A stretch of DNA of 59,809 bases, taken from assembly GCA_024653775.1 (NCBI GenBank), contig JANLHZ010000171.1, positions 1 through 59,809 of the forward strand, in the 5' to 3' direction. Of the stretch, positions 15,413 through 23,575 are shown piece after piece. Origin of the DNA: Planctomycetota bacterium. GTDB taxonomy: Bacteria > Planctomycetota > UBA8742 > JACQVU01 > JANLHZ01. The position numbers and the translations under genes are program-made. Below the pieces are notes generated by a model. The model did not search any database, was not told where the DNA came from, and worked only from the letters and a program-made list of their open reading frames with translations. Position 1 is the first letter of the stretch; each line of letters begins with the position of its first letter.

Positions 15413-17083
15413 ATGACCGCCACCGATCCCGTACTCGTCTCGATCATCTCCCGCGCGCTCAAAGCGATCACCGACGAAATGAGCATCACGATGGAAAAAA
15501 CCGCCCGCTCGCCGATTCTGTGCGAGGCAAAGGATTACGTCACAGGTCTCTACGACGAGGAAGGCAGGATGCTCGAACAGACCGAGAACCTGCCGATCCT
15601 GAGCTTTTCGCTGTCGCCCGTCTGTCAGATGATAAAGAAGAAGTACGAAGGAAATCTCTTCGAGAATGACGTCATCTTCCATAACGACGTCTTTTCCCTC
15701 GGTAACCAAAACAACGACGTCGCCGCGTTCAAACCAATCTTCGTCGATGGCGTCCACGTCGGATTCAGCGCCACGAAAGGGCATCAGGCCGACATAGGCG
15801 GCGCCGTCCGCGGCGGATACAACCCGAACGCTACGGAAGTCTTCGAGGAAGCCATCCGCATCCCCGCGGTGAAGGTCTTCGAGAAAGGCAAAATCCGCAA
15901 GGACGTCTGGGATCTTATTTTCGCCAACATCCGCCTGAAGATCGTCGAGGAGGACATGCGCGCGGAAATCGGCGCCTGCACCATAGGCGAGCGCAGGCTC
16001 GTGTCGCTCATCAAAAAGTACGGCATCGAGAGCTTCCGCGCCCACAAGGAGGCGCTTTTCGACGCCACGCAGAAGATGATGGAGAACGAAATCCGCACCA
16101 TCCCGGAGGGCACTTACCAAGGCGAGGCAAACGTCTACTACGACGGAAAGAACGAGGGAAGCGTCTACACCATCCGCGTCACGATCATCGTGAAGGACTC
16201 TCGCGTGATTTTCGACTTCAGCAAAACCGACGCGCAGACAAACGGCTTCGTCAACGGCACCTACACCTCGAGCGCGTCGGCGGTGGTGCTCACGTTCCTG
16301 CAGATGGTCAACCCGAACATGCCCCATAACGACGGCATGATCCGTCCGCTGACGATCGACATTCCCGCGGGCACGATCCTGAACGCCGCGTATCCGAAGG
16401 CGACCACGTTCGGGAACCACCTCTGCCCGCCAATTGCGGACGCGATCATCCGCGCGCTCTCGCCCGTGATTCCGGATCGCGTCAGCGCAGGCTGGAACCA
16501 GCTCCTCTGCTCGCTCACCACTGGCCCAGACCCGCGCAGGGACGAGCCTTACGTCGATATCGGCTTTATTGGGCTTAAGGGCGGCTCCGGAGCGCTCGCG
16601 GACGTCGACGGCTACGACCACATCGGGATGATCGACGCTTCGGGAGGCGTTCTCGACCAGGATTACGAAATGTTCGAACACACGACGCCTCATTTGCTCA
16701 TCAAGCACGAATACTGGACCGACTCCGCGGGCCCGGGCAAGCACCGCGGCGGCCTCGGCGTCGAGACGCGCTTCATAATCGGAAGCGACGAAACGCAAGT
16801 AGTCACCTTCGGCGATGGCGACGTGGAAGGCGCGTTCGGCCTCGATGGCGGGAAAGGCAGCACGCTAAACAGTATCGAACTGAAATACCCGGACGGACGG
16901 ACCGAGAAACTCCTTTCGAAGGATTTGATCAAAAACGTCCCCAAGGGCACCGAATACATCCAGTTCGCCGGCGGCGGCGGCGGCCACGGCGACCCGAAAC
17001 TCCGCGATAGAAAAAAACTCGCGGAAGAAGTCAAAGGCGGGATCATCTCGAAAGAATCCGCGAAACAAGACTACGGAATGTGA
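15413..17083 (+). CDS. hydantoinase B/oxoprolinase family protein
   Basis: A 556-residue member of the HyuB family (hydantoinase B, 5-oxoprolinase C-terminal half, acetone/acetophenone carboxylase subunit). Typical stretches are ISRALKAITDEMSITMEKTARSP at the N terminus, GHQADIGG near residue 125, HNDGMIRPLTIDIPAGTILN in the middle and AGGGGGHGDP near the C terminus. AGGAAC precedes the ATG. These enzymes act with an ATP-binding HyuA-type partner on cyclic amides or on ketones to be carboxylated; no HyuA lies next to it, so substrate and partner are unknown. Cytosolic, probably a single-gene unit. Confidence 0.88.
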   Translation: MTATDPVLVSIISRALKAITDEMSITMEKTARSPILCEAKDYVTGLYDEEGRMLEQTENLPILSFSLSPVCQMIKKKYEGNLFENDVIFHNDVFSLGNQNNDVAAFKPIFVDGVHVGFSATKGHQADIGGAVRGGYNPNATEVFEEAIRIPAVKVFEKGKIRKDVWDLIFANIRLKIVEEDMRAEIGACTIGERRLVSLIKKYGIESFRAHKEALFDATQKMMENEIRTIPEGTYQGEANVYYDGKNEGSVYTIRVTIIVKDSRVIFDFSKTDAQTNGFVNGTYTSSASAVVLTFLQMVNPNMPHNDGMIRPLTIDIPAGTILNAAYPKATTFGNHLCPPIADAIIRALSPVIPDRVSAGWNQLLCSLTTGPDPRRDEPYVDIGFIGLKGGSGALADVDGYDHIGMIDASGGVLDQDYEMFEHTTPHLLIKHEYWTDSAGPGKHRGGLGVETRFIIGSDETQVVTFGDGDVEGAFGLDGGKGSTLNSIELKYPDGRTEKLLSKDLIKNVPKGTEYIQFAGGGGGHGDPKLRDRKKLAEEVKGGIISKESAKQDYGM

Positions 17084-17125
17084 ATCCTCCTCACTGGGAT
17101 AGAATTACATTGGTGGCATTCAACG

Positions 17126-17593
17126 ATGAAAAAACTGCGAATCTATACAGATACCTCTGTTATCGGAGGCTGTCTCGACGACGAATTTGAAGAAGCGTCT
17201 CTGAGGCTTTTTGAGTGTTTCAGAAGCGGCCTATTCACAATCGTCATTTCAGACCTCACGGAAATCGAGCTTCTCGGCGCTCCGACTGAGGTGAGGAAGA
17301 TACTTGACGACCTTCCAGAATCGGCAAAGGAGACGCTCGAGTTCACGGCTGAATGTAAGGAACTGGCAGATCGGTATATTTCTGAAGGAGTCATTGTAGA
17401 AAGCAAAAGGATGGACGCGCAGCACATCGCCACTGCGACGGTTCATAAAGCGGATGTTTTGGTTAGCTGGAACTTCAGGCATATTGTAAACTTGGGTAGG
17501 ATTCACGGGTACAACGCGGTGAATATGAAGCTGGGTTATCCGGTGCTCGACATTAGAAGTCCGTGGGAGACGCTTATTTATGAAGAAGACTGA
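17126..17593 (+). CDS. PIN-domain toxin-like ribonuclease
   Basis: A 155-residue PIN-fold protein. The first conserved Asp is in RIYTDTSVIGG (D9), acidic residues follow in LTEIELLG (about 50) and KRMDAQHIATATV (about 97-109), and WNFRHIVN near 120 carries the last polar site. PIN proteins of this kind are usually toxin endoribonucleases. The overlapping downstream ORF of 47 codons has the look of the small antitoxins that go with this subgroup. It opens the 17.1-19.0 kb island, which is less GC-rich than its flanks. Confidence 0.82.
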   Translation: MKKLRIYTDTSVIGGCLDDEFEEASLRLFECFRSGLFTIVISDLTEIELLGAPTEVRKILDDLPESAKETLEFTAECKELADRYISEGVIVESKRMDAQHIATATVHKADVLVSWNFRHIVNLGRIHGYNAVNMKLGYPVLDIRSPWETLIYEED

Positions 17594-17723
17594 GAAAACA
17601 TTCGATGCGGTGAAGTCCATGCGCGAAATTAGGGACAACCTGAGCGCTAAAATCAAAAACATGAGCTTCGAACAGCAAAAAAAATACTTCGCTGAACTAA
17701 GAAAATCGGGACGTTCAAAATGA
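17580..17723 (+). CDS. small antitoxin-like protein overlapping the PIN gene
   Basis: A 47-residue Lys-rich protein starting at the ATG at 17580, overlapping the last 14 bases of the PIN gene and ending in TGA at 17723. The sequence runs MKKTEKTFDAVKSMREIRDN, then a segment with MSFEQQKKYFAELR. This layout (short N-terminal part, MRxIR helix, then SFEEQxxYF) resembles the small proteins encoded next to PIN toxins. The overlap implies translational coupling. Toxin first, antitoxin second is a less common gene order. Function is inferred from position and pattern. Confidence 0.65.
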   Translation: MKKTEKTFDAVKSMREIRDNLSAKIKNMSFEQQKKYFAELRKSGRSK

Positions 17724-17843
17724 ACAAAACGACCCGAAACTCCGCGAACGCAAAAACTCGCATTCGTTCATTCGTACGGCATTGCCTTGACCAAACACGG
17801 TGCTTGGACTACACTTTGATTGGTTATTAAAAGGAGCAACTGA

Positions 17844-18056
17844 ATGGAAATCATAGAGGCGGAAGTTATCGATTCTACGCATCTGGAACTTAAGTCACCC
17901 TTGAATGCCCCGAAAGGATCGAGGATCAGGATTTCCGTCTCCGATTCGGACGAAGAATGGTACAAGTTGTCCTTGCAAGGACTCGAACGGGCATACGGAC
18001 CGGATGAACCCGAGTATTCCGTCGATATGATCAAATCTATTAATCCGGACTGCTAA
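17844..18056 (+). CDS. putative antitoxin of MazF-like pair
   Basis: A 70-residue protein preceded by AAGGAGCAACTGA. The N-terminal half (MEIIEAEVIDSTHLELKSPL, then PKGSRIRISV) looks like a short beta-rich domain such as those in small antitoxins; the C-terminal half is acidic and likely unfolded until bound to its toxin. It ends two bases before the next gene, which encodes a PemK/MazF-like protein, so the two form a tight operon. The antitoxin role rests on this position. Confidence 0.65.
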   Translation: MEIIEAEVIDSTHLELKSPLNAPKGSRIRISVSDSDEEWYKLSLQGLERAYGPDEPEYSVDMIKSINPDC

Positions 18057-18058
18057 AA

Positions 18059-18403
18059 ATGAACGAAGGCGACATCCCGCTTGCGCCAATCCAGCAATCG
18101 GACGGACGTGTAAAAAATCGCCCGGTTGTTGCGCTTCGAAAATTTCCGCCATTTGGCGATATTCTCGTTTGCGGCGTCAGCACACAGTTGAATCAGCAGG
18201 TTCCAGGCTTTGACGACTCGATTTCAACAAGCGATCCAGACTATTCGCAAAGCGGGCTTGTTTCGGATTCGATTATCCGCTTGGGTTTTCTCGCGGTTAT
18301 CCCGGTAAAGACTGTTCTCGGCGGCATTGGTTCCATTTCTCCAGTGCGTCATGAAAAACTGCTCAAGCGACTATCGAAATTTCTGACAGAGAATATCCCC
18401 TGA
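18059..18403 (+). CDS. PemK/MazF-like toxin
   Basis: A 114-residue protein with the PemK/MazF barrel pattern: NRPVVALRKFPPFGDILVCGVST near the N terminus, then SGLVSDSIIRLGFLAVIPVKTVLG, and a final helix RHEKLLKRLSKFL. MazF-type proteins cut mRNA at short motifs and are held in check by the antitoxin encoded just upstream. The usual Arg and Ser/Thr of the active site could correspond to R27 and S55, but I cannot confirm this without alignment. The stop runs straight into an inverted copy of the island-border repeat. Confidence 0.75.
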   Translation: MNEGDIPLAPIQQSDGRVKNRPVVALRKFPPFGDILVCGVSTQLNQQVPGFDDSISTSDPDYSQSGLVSDSIIRLGFLAVIPVKTVLGGIGSISPVRHEKLLKRLSKFLTENIP

Positions 18404-18466
18404 GCGATAGCGAAACAACGTAATCAATAATTAAAAATAGCCACAAAGAACGCAGAGAACACAGAT
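18403..18466. repeat. island-border repeat copy 2 (inverted)
   Basis: TGAGCGATAGCGAAACAACG followed later by GCCACAAAGAACGCAGAGAACACAG is the reverse complement of words in copies 1 and 3. It begins at the toxin stop codon and ends just before the next gene. Confidence 0.5.
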
Positions 18467-18469
18467 TTT

Positions 18470-19027
18470 ATGGAAGCTATTTTTCAAATGACTAGATTCG
18501 AAAACCTAACCGAACAGCAGCTAACCAGAACCTTAAGTTATGCAGGATTTATTCTGCTATCATATGAGCTGGTAAAAAGATTGCTCGTTTCCCCAATCAA
18601 GGCATTCTATTGGAATACGACATTCGGAGACGATTCCTATTTTAAGTCTTACGAAGAAGATGTGCTTACCCGGCATAAAACAGAATTTGAAGCATGTTTG
18701 CTATACCTTCGAGACTTTATGAAAGCCTTGAATTCTGATGATGTGCTTACGATTCAAGGTCTTCGGGAGCATAGAAATAAAATAGCCCATGAGTTACCGG
18801 ATCTTTTGGAAATTGACCTGACGCAGTATCGTGGTTTGCTTGAGAAGGTCGACATTGCACTATTTAAACTGAGCAACTATCGGACTATAATGGAAATTGG
18901 TGCAGATCCTGAATTCCAAGACGTTGGAATAGATTGGAATACGACCTACGGTTTAGAATATATGATGTTCAAAGAGATCGTGAGTAAGGTCAAAGCGATT
19001 CAAGGAGAAATGGATTGCGGCTTTTAA
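18470..19027 (+). CDS. HEPN-like helical protein, unknown function
   Basis: A 185-residue, largely helical protein with lower GC than the flanking genes. The segment GLREHRNKIAHELPDL contains RNKIAH, an R-x4-H motif as found in HEPN ribonucleases, followed by a possible long helix. HEPN proteins often serve as toxin or anti-phage nucleases, which fits the position directly beside two toxin-antitoxin pairs. No minimal nucleotidyltransferase partner is visible. Start choice is weak: an ATG at 18488 (MTRFEN) is equally possible, and no clear ribosome site is present. The family assignment is tentative. Confidence 0.6.
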   Translation: MEAIFQMTRFENLTEQQLTRTLSYAGFILLSYELVKRLLVSPIKAFYWNTTFGDDSYFKSYEEDVLTRHKTEFEACLLYLRDFMKALNSDDVLTIQGLREHRNKIAHELPDLLEIDLTQYRGLLEKVDIALFKLSNYRTIMEIGADPEFQDVGIDWNTTYGLEYMMFKEIVSKVKAIQGEMDCGF

Positions 19028-19127
19028 CATACACTTTGACATTTGCATTTTCTAATCCGTGTCCATCTGTGTTCATCTGTGTGAATTTGTGGATAAATAA
19101 GTAGGGAGAAGGGAGCAGGAGACAGAT

Positions 19128-19196
19128 ATTTTCTCTGTGACCTCTGTGTTCTCTGTGGTTTAGTTTTCGATTATGTTGCTTCGCTACCGCTCAGGG
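19128..19196. repeat. island-border repeat copy 3
   Basis: Contains CTCTGTGTTCTCTGTGGTTT and GTTGCTTCGCTACCGCTCA, matching the words of copies 1 and 2. The surrounding gap 19028-19284 holds no gene. Confidence 0.5.
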
Positions 19197-19284
19197 GGTT
19201 AAAATTCTGTCGCTACGCCGGTCGTGGTGGTATAATCTCTTTCGTTCAAAACCTTATTGCTTGTTCTGTGGTCATAGGGGTGCG

Positions 19285-19554
19285 ATGGCGCTCGTGCGAT
19301 TTACAGCGAATTTGCAGCAGCATCTTGCCTGTCCCGAGGTTTATGCCGAAGGGGGGACGGTGATCGAAGTGCTCGAAAGCGCGTTCAGGGAAAATCCGCG
19401 CGTTCGCGGGTACGTGCTCGACGATCGGGGGGTGCTCCGGAGGCACATGACCGTTTTCGTGAACGGTTCGAACATCCGCGATCGCGAAAAGCTGAGCGAT
19501 CCCGTTCCCGATGGCGCAGAGGTTTACGTTATGCAGGCTTTATCAGGAGGGTGA
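19285..19554 (+). CDS. MoaD/ThiS-family ubiquitin-like sulfur carrier protein
   Basis: An 89-residue beta-grasp protein ending in Gly-Gly, the residue pair that is adenylated and converted to a thiocarboxylate in MoaD/ThiS carriers. Typical segments are VRFTANLQQHL at the N terminus, a helix EVLESAFRENPRVRGYV, VFVNGSNIRD, and PVPDGAEVYVMQALSGG at the end. I choose the ATG at 19285; an in-frame ATG eight codons earlier would add a non-family start. No MoaE, ThiG or cysteine biosynthesis gene is near, so the sulfur acceptor is unknown. The next gene downstream encodes a BNR-repeat protein, a pairing I recall from other genomes. Confidence 0.85.
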   Translation: MALVRFTANLQQHLACPEVYAEGGTVIEVLESAFRENPRVRGYVLDDRGVLRRHMTVFVNGSNIRDREKLSDPVPDGAEVYVMQALSGG

Positions 19555-19561
19555 AAACGAG

Positions 19562-19591
19562 CGTGCCAGTCACTTCAAAGTGCCTGGCACG
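19562..19591. repeat. GTGCC-GGCAC palindromic repeat (copy 2)
   Basis: Arms CGTGCCAGTCACTT and AAAGTGCCTGGCACG form a hairpin eight bases after the MoaD/ThiS-like stop codon. Could also act as a terminator. Confidence 0.6.
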
Positions 19592-19635
19592 TGTATTCAG
19601 ATACAGAAAATTCGTGCAGTGGTATGGCTAACAAG

Positions 19636-19668
19636 ACGTGCCGGGCACATTCAAAGTGACCGGCACGT
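19636..19668. repeat. GTGCC-GGCAC palindromic repeat (copy 3)
   Basis: Arms ACGTGCCGGGCACATT and AAAGTGACCGGCACGT; it lies 45 bases after copy 2 and directly before the BNR-repeat gene. Confidence 0.65.
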
Positions 19669-19688
19669 GCAATTTTGAAAGGACCAAC

Positions 19689-20795
19689 ATGTCAGATCGA
19701 ATTCTCGCGGCTACACGTAAAGGACTTTTTACAATCGAACGCGCCAGCTCCGGCTGGAAGATCGCCAACGCGCAGTTCCTCGGCTCGACCGCCGGACTGG
19801 TTCACCGCGACGAGCGCTCAGGCGAGCTATACGTAGCACTCGGGCACGGGCACTTCGGCGCGAAGCTGCACAAGTCGACCGACGACGGCAAAACGTGGGT
19901 GGAAATCGAATCTCCCAAGTATCCGGAGAAGCCGGAGGGCGAGGAAGACAAGGACGGGATGGGCCGGGACATCAAGTGGGCGACGGAAGCTATTTGGGCA
20001 ATGGCGAGCGGAGGCGCGGACCAGCCCGGACTGCTGTGGGCGGGGACGATTCCCGGCGGGCTGTTTCGCTCGCAGGACGCTGGCGCGAGCTGGGAGCTTA
20101 TGCGCAACCTTTGGGACAATCCGCTTCGCAAGGAATGGTTCGGCGGCGGCGCGGAGGGCGCGGGCATCCACACGATTTGCGTCGATCCGCGGGATTCGAA
20201 GCACGTCGTGATCGCGGTTTCCTGCGGCGGCGTATGGGCGACGTCCGACGGGGGCGAAAGCTGGGAACTCCGCGGCGAGGGAATGCGCGCGGAATTCATG
20301 CCCGAGGACAAGATCCACTATCCGAACACGCAGGACGCGCACCAGATCGCAATGTGCCGCGCGAATCCGGATACGATCTGGCTGCAGCACCACAACGGGA
20401 TTTTCCTTTCCCGCGACGCCGGGCGGAACTTCACGGAGATCGCGAATGTGCAGCCGAGCGTGTTCGGCTTCGGGGTGGCGGTGCATCCGAACGATCCGAA
20501 CCGCGCGTGGTTCGTCCCGGCGCGCAAGGACGAATACCGCTACGCGTGCGAAGGGCAGGTGGTCGTGACGCGCACCCGCGACGGCGGCAAGAGCTTCGAG
20601 GTTCTGCGGGAGGGGCTCCCGCAGGAGCACGCGTACGATATCACGTACCGCCATGCGCTAGCGATCGACGACTCGGGCGATCGTCTTGCGTTCGGAACGA
20701 CGACGGGCAGTCTTTGGGTCACTGAAAACCAGGGCGATTCGTGGCATACCGTCGGCGAACACCTGCCGCCGGTGTACTGCGTGAGGTTTGCGTAG
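19689..20795 (+). CDS. BNR/Asp-box repeat beta-propeller protein (sialidase-like fold)
   Basis: A 368-residue soluble protein with recurring Asp-box motifs typical of BNR propellers: KSTDDGKTWVEIE, RSQDAGASWELM, ATSDGGESWELR, LSRDAGRNFTEI, RTRDGGKSFEVL and VTENQGDSWHTV. The opening DRILAATRKGLFTIER matches a widespread WD40/YVTN/BNR-like family annotated as exo-alpha-sialidase, but true sialidase catalytic residues are not evident. There is no signal peptide, so it should be cytosolic. The ATG at 19689 follows AAAGGACC; the frame is open upstream through a palindromic repeat, which I exclude. It lies 134 bp after the sulfur carrier gene. Confidence 0.85.
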   Translation: MSDRILAATRKGLFTIERASSGWKIANAQFLGSTAGLVHRDERSGELYVALGHGHFGAKLHKSTDDGKTWVEIESPKYPEKPEGEEDKDGMGRDIKWATEAIWAMASGGADQPGLLWAGTIPGGLFRSQDAGASWELMRNLWDNPLRKEWFGGGAEGAGIHTICVDPRDSKHVVIAVSCGGVWATSDGGESWELRGEGMRAEFMPEDKIHYPNTQDAHQIAMCRANPDTIWLQHHNGIFLSRDAGRNFTEIANVQPSVFGFGVAVHPNDPNRAWFVPARKDEYRYACEGQVVVTRTRDGGKSFEVLREGLPQEHAYDITYRHALAIDDSGDRLAFGTTTGSLWVTENQGDSWHTVGEHLPPVYCVRFA

Positions 20796-20934
20796 GATCG
20801 AGGGTGTAGGGAATGCCCCTCACCAGCGCTTCGGGTGCCATTTCCCGACTTTCGATTACCCCCAAATCTTGTTCGGCTTTGGAGTGCTCCGCGTCTGGGA
20901 GTGCAGATGTCCCGTCTGCGCATTATCTTTTGTT

Positions 20935-20995
20935 GTAGGCGAGACGCCTACAGTCCCGTGGCAAACGTCCCCGCATTTTTGAAAATGCCGGGGAC
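20935..20995. repeat. GAGAC-loop hairpin plus a GTCCCC-GGGGAC hairpin
   Basis: GTAGGCGAGACGCCTAC (20935-20951) is a perfect hairpin with GAGAC in the loop; CGTCCCCGCATTTTT with its mate AAAATGCCGGGGAC (20966-20995) forms a second. Either may end transcription of the BNR gene. The motif TTCACCGAACGTTCAC follows. The gap 20796-21067 has no gene. Confidence 0.55.
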
Positions 20996-21025
20996 ATGGT
21001 TCACCGAACGTTCACTGATAATCGT

Positions 21026-21058
21026 ACATTAAATTCGTAGACGGCACGAATATAATGT
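21026..21058 (-). repeat. gene-tail hairpin (copy b), after the NHL lipoprotein gene
   Basis: Read on the minus strand, ACATTATATTCGTGCCGTCT followed by ACGAATTTAATGT gives a 13-bp stem and 7-base loop. It begins nine bases after the stop codon of the NHL-repeat gene. Confidence 0.8.
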
Positions 21059-21067
21059 TCATCGCGA

Positions 21068-23404
21068 TTACGGCGAAGGCGGGCTGAACCGAAGAACGCG
21101 GTTGTTCTTCGAATCCGATACCCACATCGTTCCGGAGTAGATCGTGACGTCTGCCGGAGTGTTGAAGTTGTTCTGAGCCGCGGCGTCGCCTTCGCCCGTG
21201 GCGACCGGGCTTGCCGGGGCGGAAACCATATCCGCGAAACCGAGCACGTTTTGCGCTGGCTGGAGATCGATCGACGGAACCACCGCGTAGATCATAACTC
21301 TGTGGTTTCCAGTGTCGGCAATCGCGAGGTGGGTACCGTCTGAGCCGACGCCCCAGGGCTGGAACAGATAGTAGCTTGTGTCGAGTCCGGTCGATCCGGT
21401 CTTGTTCGCGGTGGTTTCGACCGGGGGATTTTCCTTCGCGCTTGGCGACGCCTGCCCGATGACGGTGTTGGCGCTTCGCGAGGAGGTTGGAGCCGGGTTC
21501 CAGATGAGGAGGCGGTTGTTCGCCGAATCTGCAACGAACAGACGTGAGCCGTCGGTCGCGATCTGGTGCGGATCCTGGAAGACCGATCCGCTGAGGCCGC
21601 TGAGCAGTCCTCCGTTCGCCGCGGCCATGCCCCAGTCGTCCTGACCGATCTGGAAGTCGGGCATGATCGGAGTGGGTAACTGCGTCGACATATCTGCGTT
21701 GACGATGTTGACGATGTTGTACCCGACGACGCGGTTGTTGCCCTTGTCGCAGACGTATACCCAGTCGCCGATGCGGACGACGCTATACGGCTGGTTCAGA
21801 TCGCCTTTGTCCGAGGTCGCAAGCCCGACAAGCTGGAGATCGTTCGTTCCGAGGGCCCACTTCGCGGCCGCGCCGTTGATGTCGGGAACGCCGTCCCAGA
21901 TCATTACGCGGTTGTTCGCGGTGTCGGCAACGTAGAGGTAGCTGCCGTCGAAGTAGACGCCGTTCGGGTTCGAAAGTCCGCTCGTTCCAGCGACGACGCG
22001 GCCGTTAAGCTGCGCGTTAGAGCCGCGGTTGGCGGTGGTCTGCGAGAAATCGTTCTGTCCGAGGACGAGCGCGTCGACGTTCTTGTCGAAGTTTTCGACG
22101 ACGTTCGCCGTCGGGAGGTTCCTGAAGATCACGACGCGGTGCTGCTGGCTGTCGGCGATGATGAGCCTGACTCCGTCGGAATAAATTCCGGTTGGGAAGT
22201 TGAGCTTGCTCTTGGGCGCGGTTCCCGGGCTGTCGCCGTAGCCGGTGACGTAGTCGGGCTGGCCTACGACCTGATCCGCGTTCATTCCGTTGGTGACCGG
22301 CTCGTTGTTGACGGAGATGAGCAGCGCGGAATCCGTTCCGATCGGAGAAACCGCCGGCTTGATCGCGTAGTTGAAGTTTTGTGCGCCTGTGATGAGTCCT
22401 TCGTTCAGTGCGCTGGGCGGGGTGCCGTTGTTCGCGGCGATGATCCGGATTTCGATGTTCGAGCCGGCGTTGATGTACCCGTGAACGACCGAAGTTCCGG
22501 GCGTGCCGACGGACGCGGCGGGACCGAAGGTGCATCCACCGAAGTCGGTGATCGTATCCCACACGAAGACGTGCTCGACGCCGCCGCCGGGAGCCGCGTT
22601 CAGCCCGGTGGTTCCCTGACTTCCGACGTCTACCGCTTCAGTCATATCGAACCAGCCGTTCGCGTCGACATTCGGGCTTTGGAGGTCGTAGGCGCCGCCG
22701 ACGTCACGCCACTGCGGGCGGATGGAGATGTTGTCGATTCCGGAGTGCGAGGTCTGAGTGAGCGTGTAGCGAATGCGGACGTTTCCGCGGTAGGCCTGCC
22801 CGTTCGTCGGCGTGACAAACGCGATCACCGGAGCGGAGGGCACAAGGCTCAGCACTGTGATCGAAAATTCCCGCATCGAGGAAAGTCCGGTAGTCGGTTC
22901 GTCCAGACGGAGCGTGAAGCTGTACACGTCCGGATCGGCGATGACCGCGGCGTTCGCGGTGTCGAGGCCGATTTCGAAAGTCGCGCGTCCGTCCCCGTCG
23001 GGATCGTAAATGTCGAAGGTGATCAATCCTTCGGAGTTCGCCGCGACCTCCTGCAAGGTCGGCGTGAGCGAATCCGAATACGCATAGAACGCGAGCCCCT
23101 GCGGCAGCCTTCCTGAGATCACGGTCGCGGTGATCGGAAAGCGCGCGCTCAGCACGGTGATGACCCCCGTGTAGCTAGGCGCGGAACCCGTGCCAGACGC
23201 CTTGAACGCTATTGGCAGGCTAGAAGTTTCGAACGAAGGCGCACCCGCGTCGACCTGAACCACCGACGCGTCGAGAAACTTGGTCTCGTCGCCTGTATTG
23301 CAGGCAATGGTTGTAAGCAGCGCCGTGAGCGCAAGCAGAATCAGCGGAAAGGCTCCAAAGCCTTGGTGTTTCGCGCTGGACTTCAATACTTTTCTGATAG
23401 CCAT
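21068..23404 (-). CDS. NHL-repeat lipoprotein
   Basis: A 778-residue protein with a long hydrophobic leader and a lipobox-like TTIAC (Cys near 35), so probably a lipoprotein. Residues about 50-350 look like Ig-type or fibronectin-like beta domains (SFTLRLDEPTTG, VTPTNGQAYRGNVRIRYTL). The C-terminal half is an NHL beta-propeller with repeated blades: NFPTGIYSDGVRLIIADSQQ, NPNGVYFDGSYLYVADTANN, NQPYSVVRIGDWVYVCDKGN, DPHQIATDGSRLFVADSANN, QPWGVGSDGTHLAIADTGNH and NTPADVTIYSGTMWVSDSKN. GGGAGG lies nine bases before the ATG. NHL propellers bind proteins or ligands; a cell-surface role is likely. No enzyme motif is seen. Confidence 0.85.
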   Translation of the reverse strand: MAIRKVLKSSAKHQGFGAFPLILLALTALLTTIACNTGDETKFLDASVVQVDAGAPSFETSSLPIAFKASGTGSAPSYTGVITVLSARFPITATVISGRLPQGLAFYAYSDSLTPTLQEVAANSEGLITFDIYDPDGDGRATFEIGLDTANAAVIADPDVYSFTLRLDEPTTGLSSMREFSITVLSLVPSAPVIAFVTPTNGQAYRGNVRIRYTLTQTSHSGIDNISIRPQWRDVGGAYDLQSPNVDANGWFDMTEAVDVGSQGTTGLNAAPGGGVEHVFVWDTITDFGGCTFGPAASVGTPGTSVVHGYINAGSNIEIRIIAANNGTPPSALNEGLITGAQNFNYAIKPAVSPIGTDSALLISVNNEPVTNGMNADQVVGQPDYVTGYGDSPGTAPKSKLNFPTGIYSDGVRLIIADSQQHRVVIFRNLPTANVVENFDKNVDALVLGQNDFSQTTANRGSNAQLNGRVVAGTSGLSNPNGVYFDGSYLYVADTANNRVMIWDGVPDINGAAAKWALGTNDLQLVGLATSDKGDLNQPYSVVRIGDWVYVCDKGNNRVVGYNIVNIVNADMSTQLPTPIMPDFQIGQDDWGMAAANGGLLSGLSGSVFQDPHQIATDGSRLFVADSANNRLLIWNPAPTSSRSANTVIGQASPSAKENPPVETTANKTGSTGLDTSYYLFQPWGVGSDGTHLAIADTGNHRVMIYAVVPSIDLQPAQNVLGFADMVSAPASPVATGEGDAAAQNNFNTPADVTIYSGTMWVSDSKNNRVLRFSPPSP

Positions 23405-23575
23405 TCTCGTGCCTCCCGATATATTTTGCTTTTGCGGTATTTACTTTTTCGAATTTCTCTCAGGAAAAAAGCGTGGCAACCATGTTACCAATTTCAAGTG
23501 TGATTTACATTCAAAAAACCGGGGTTTGGGTTTCTGAAGGAGTTCATGCAAACCCCATACCAAGATGGCCTGCGT

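Noticed and set aside
15395-16798. 467-residue minus-strand ORF under the hydantoinase gene
   Set aside because: Fully antisense to a well-recognised HyuB-family gene; composition (Val, Asp, Arg, Glu) is that of a shadow frame.
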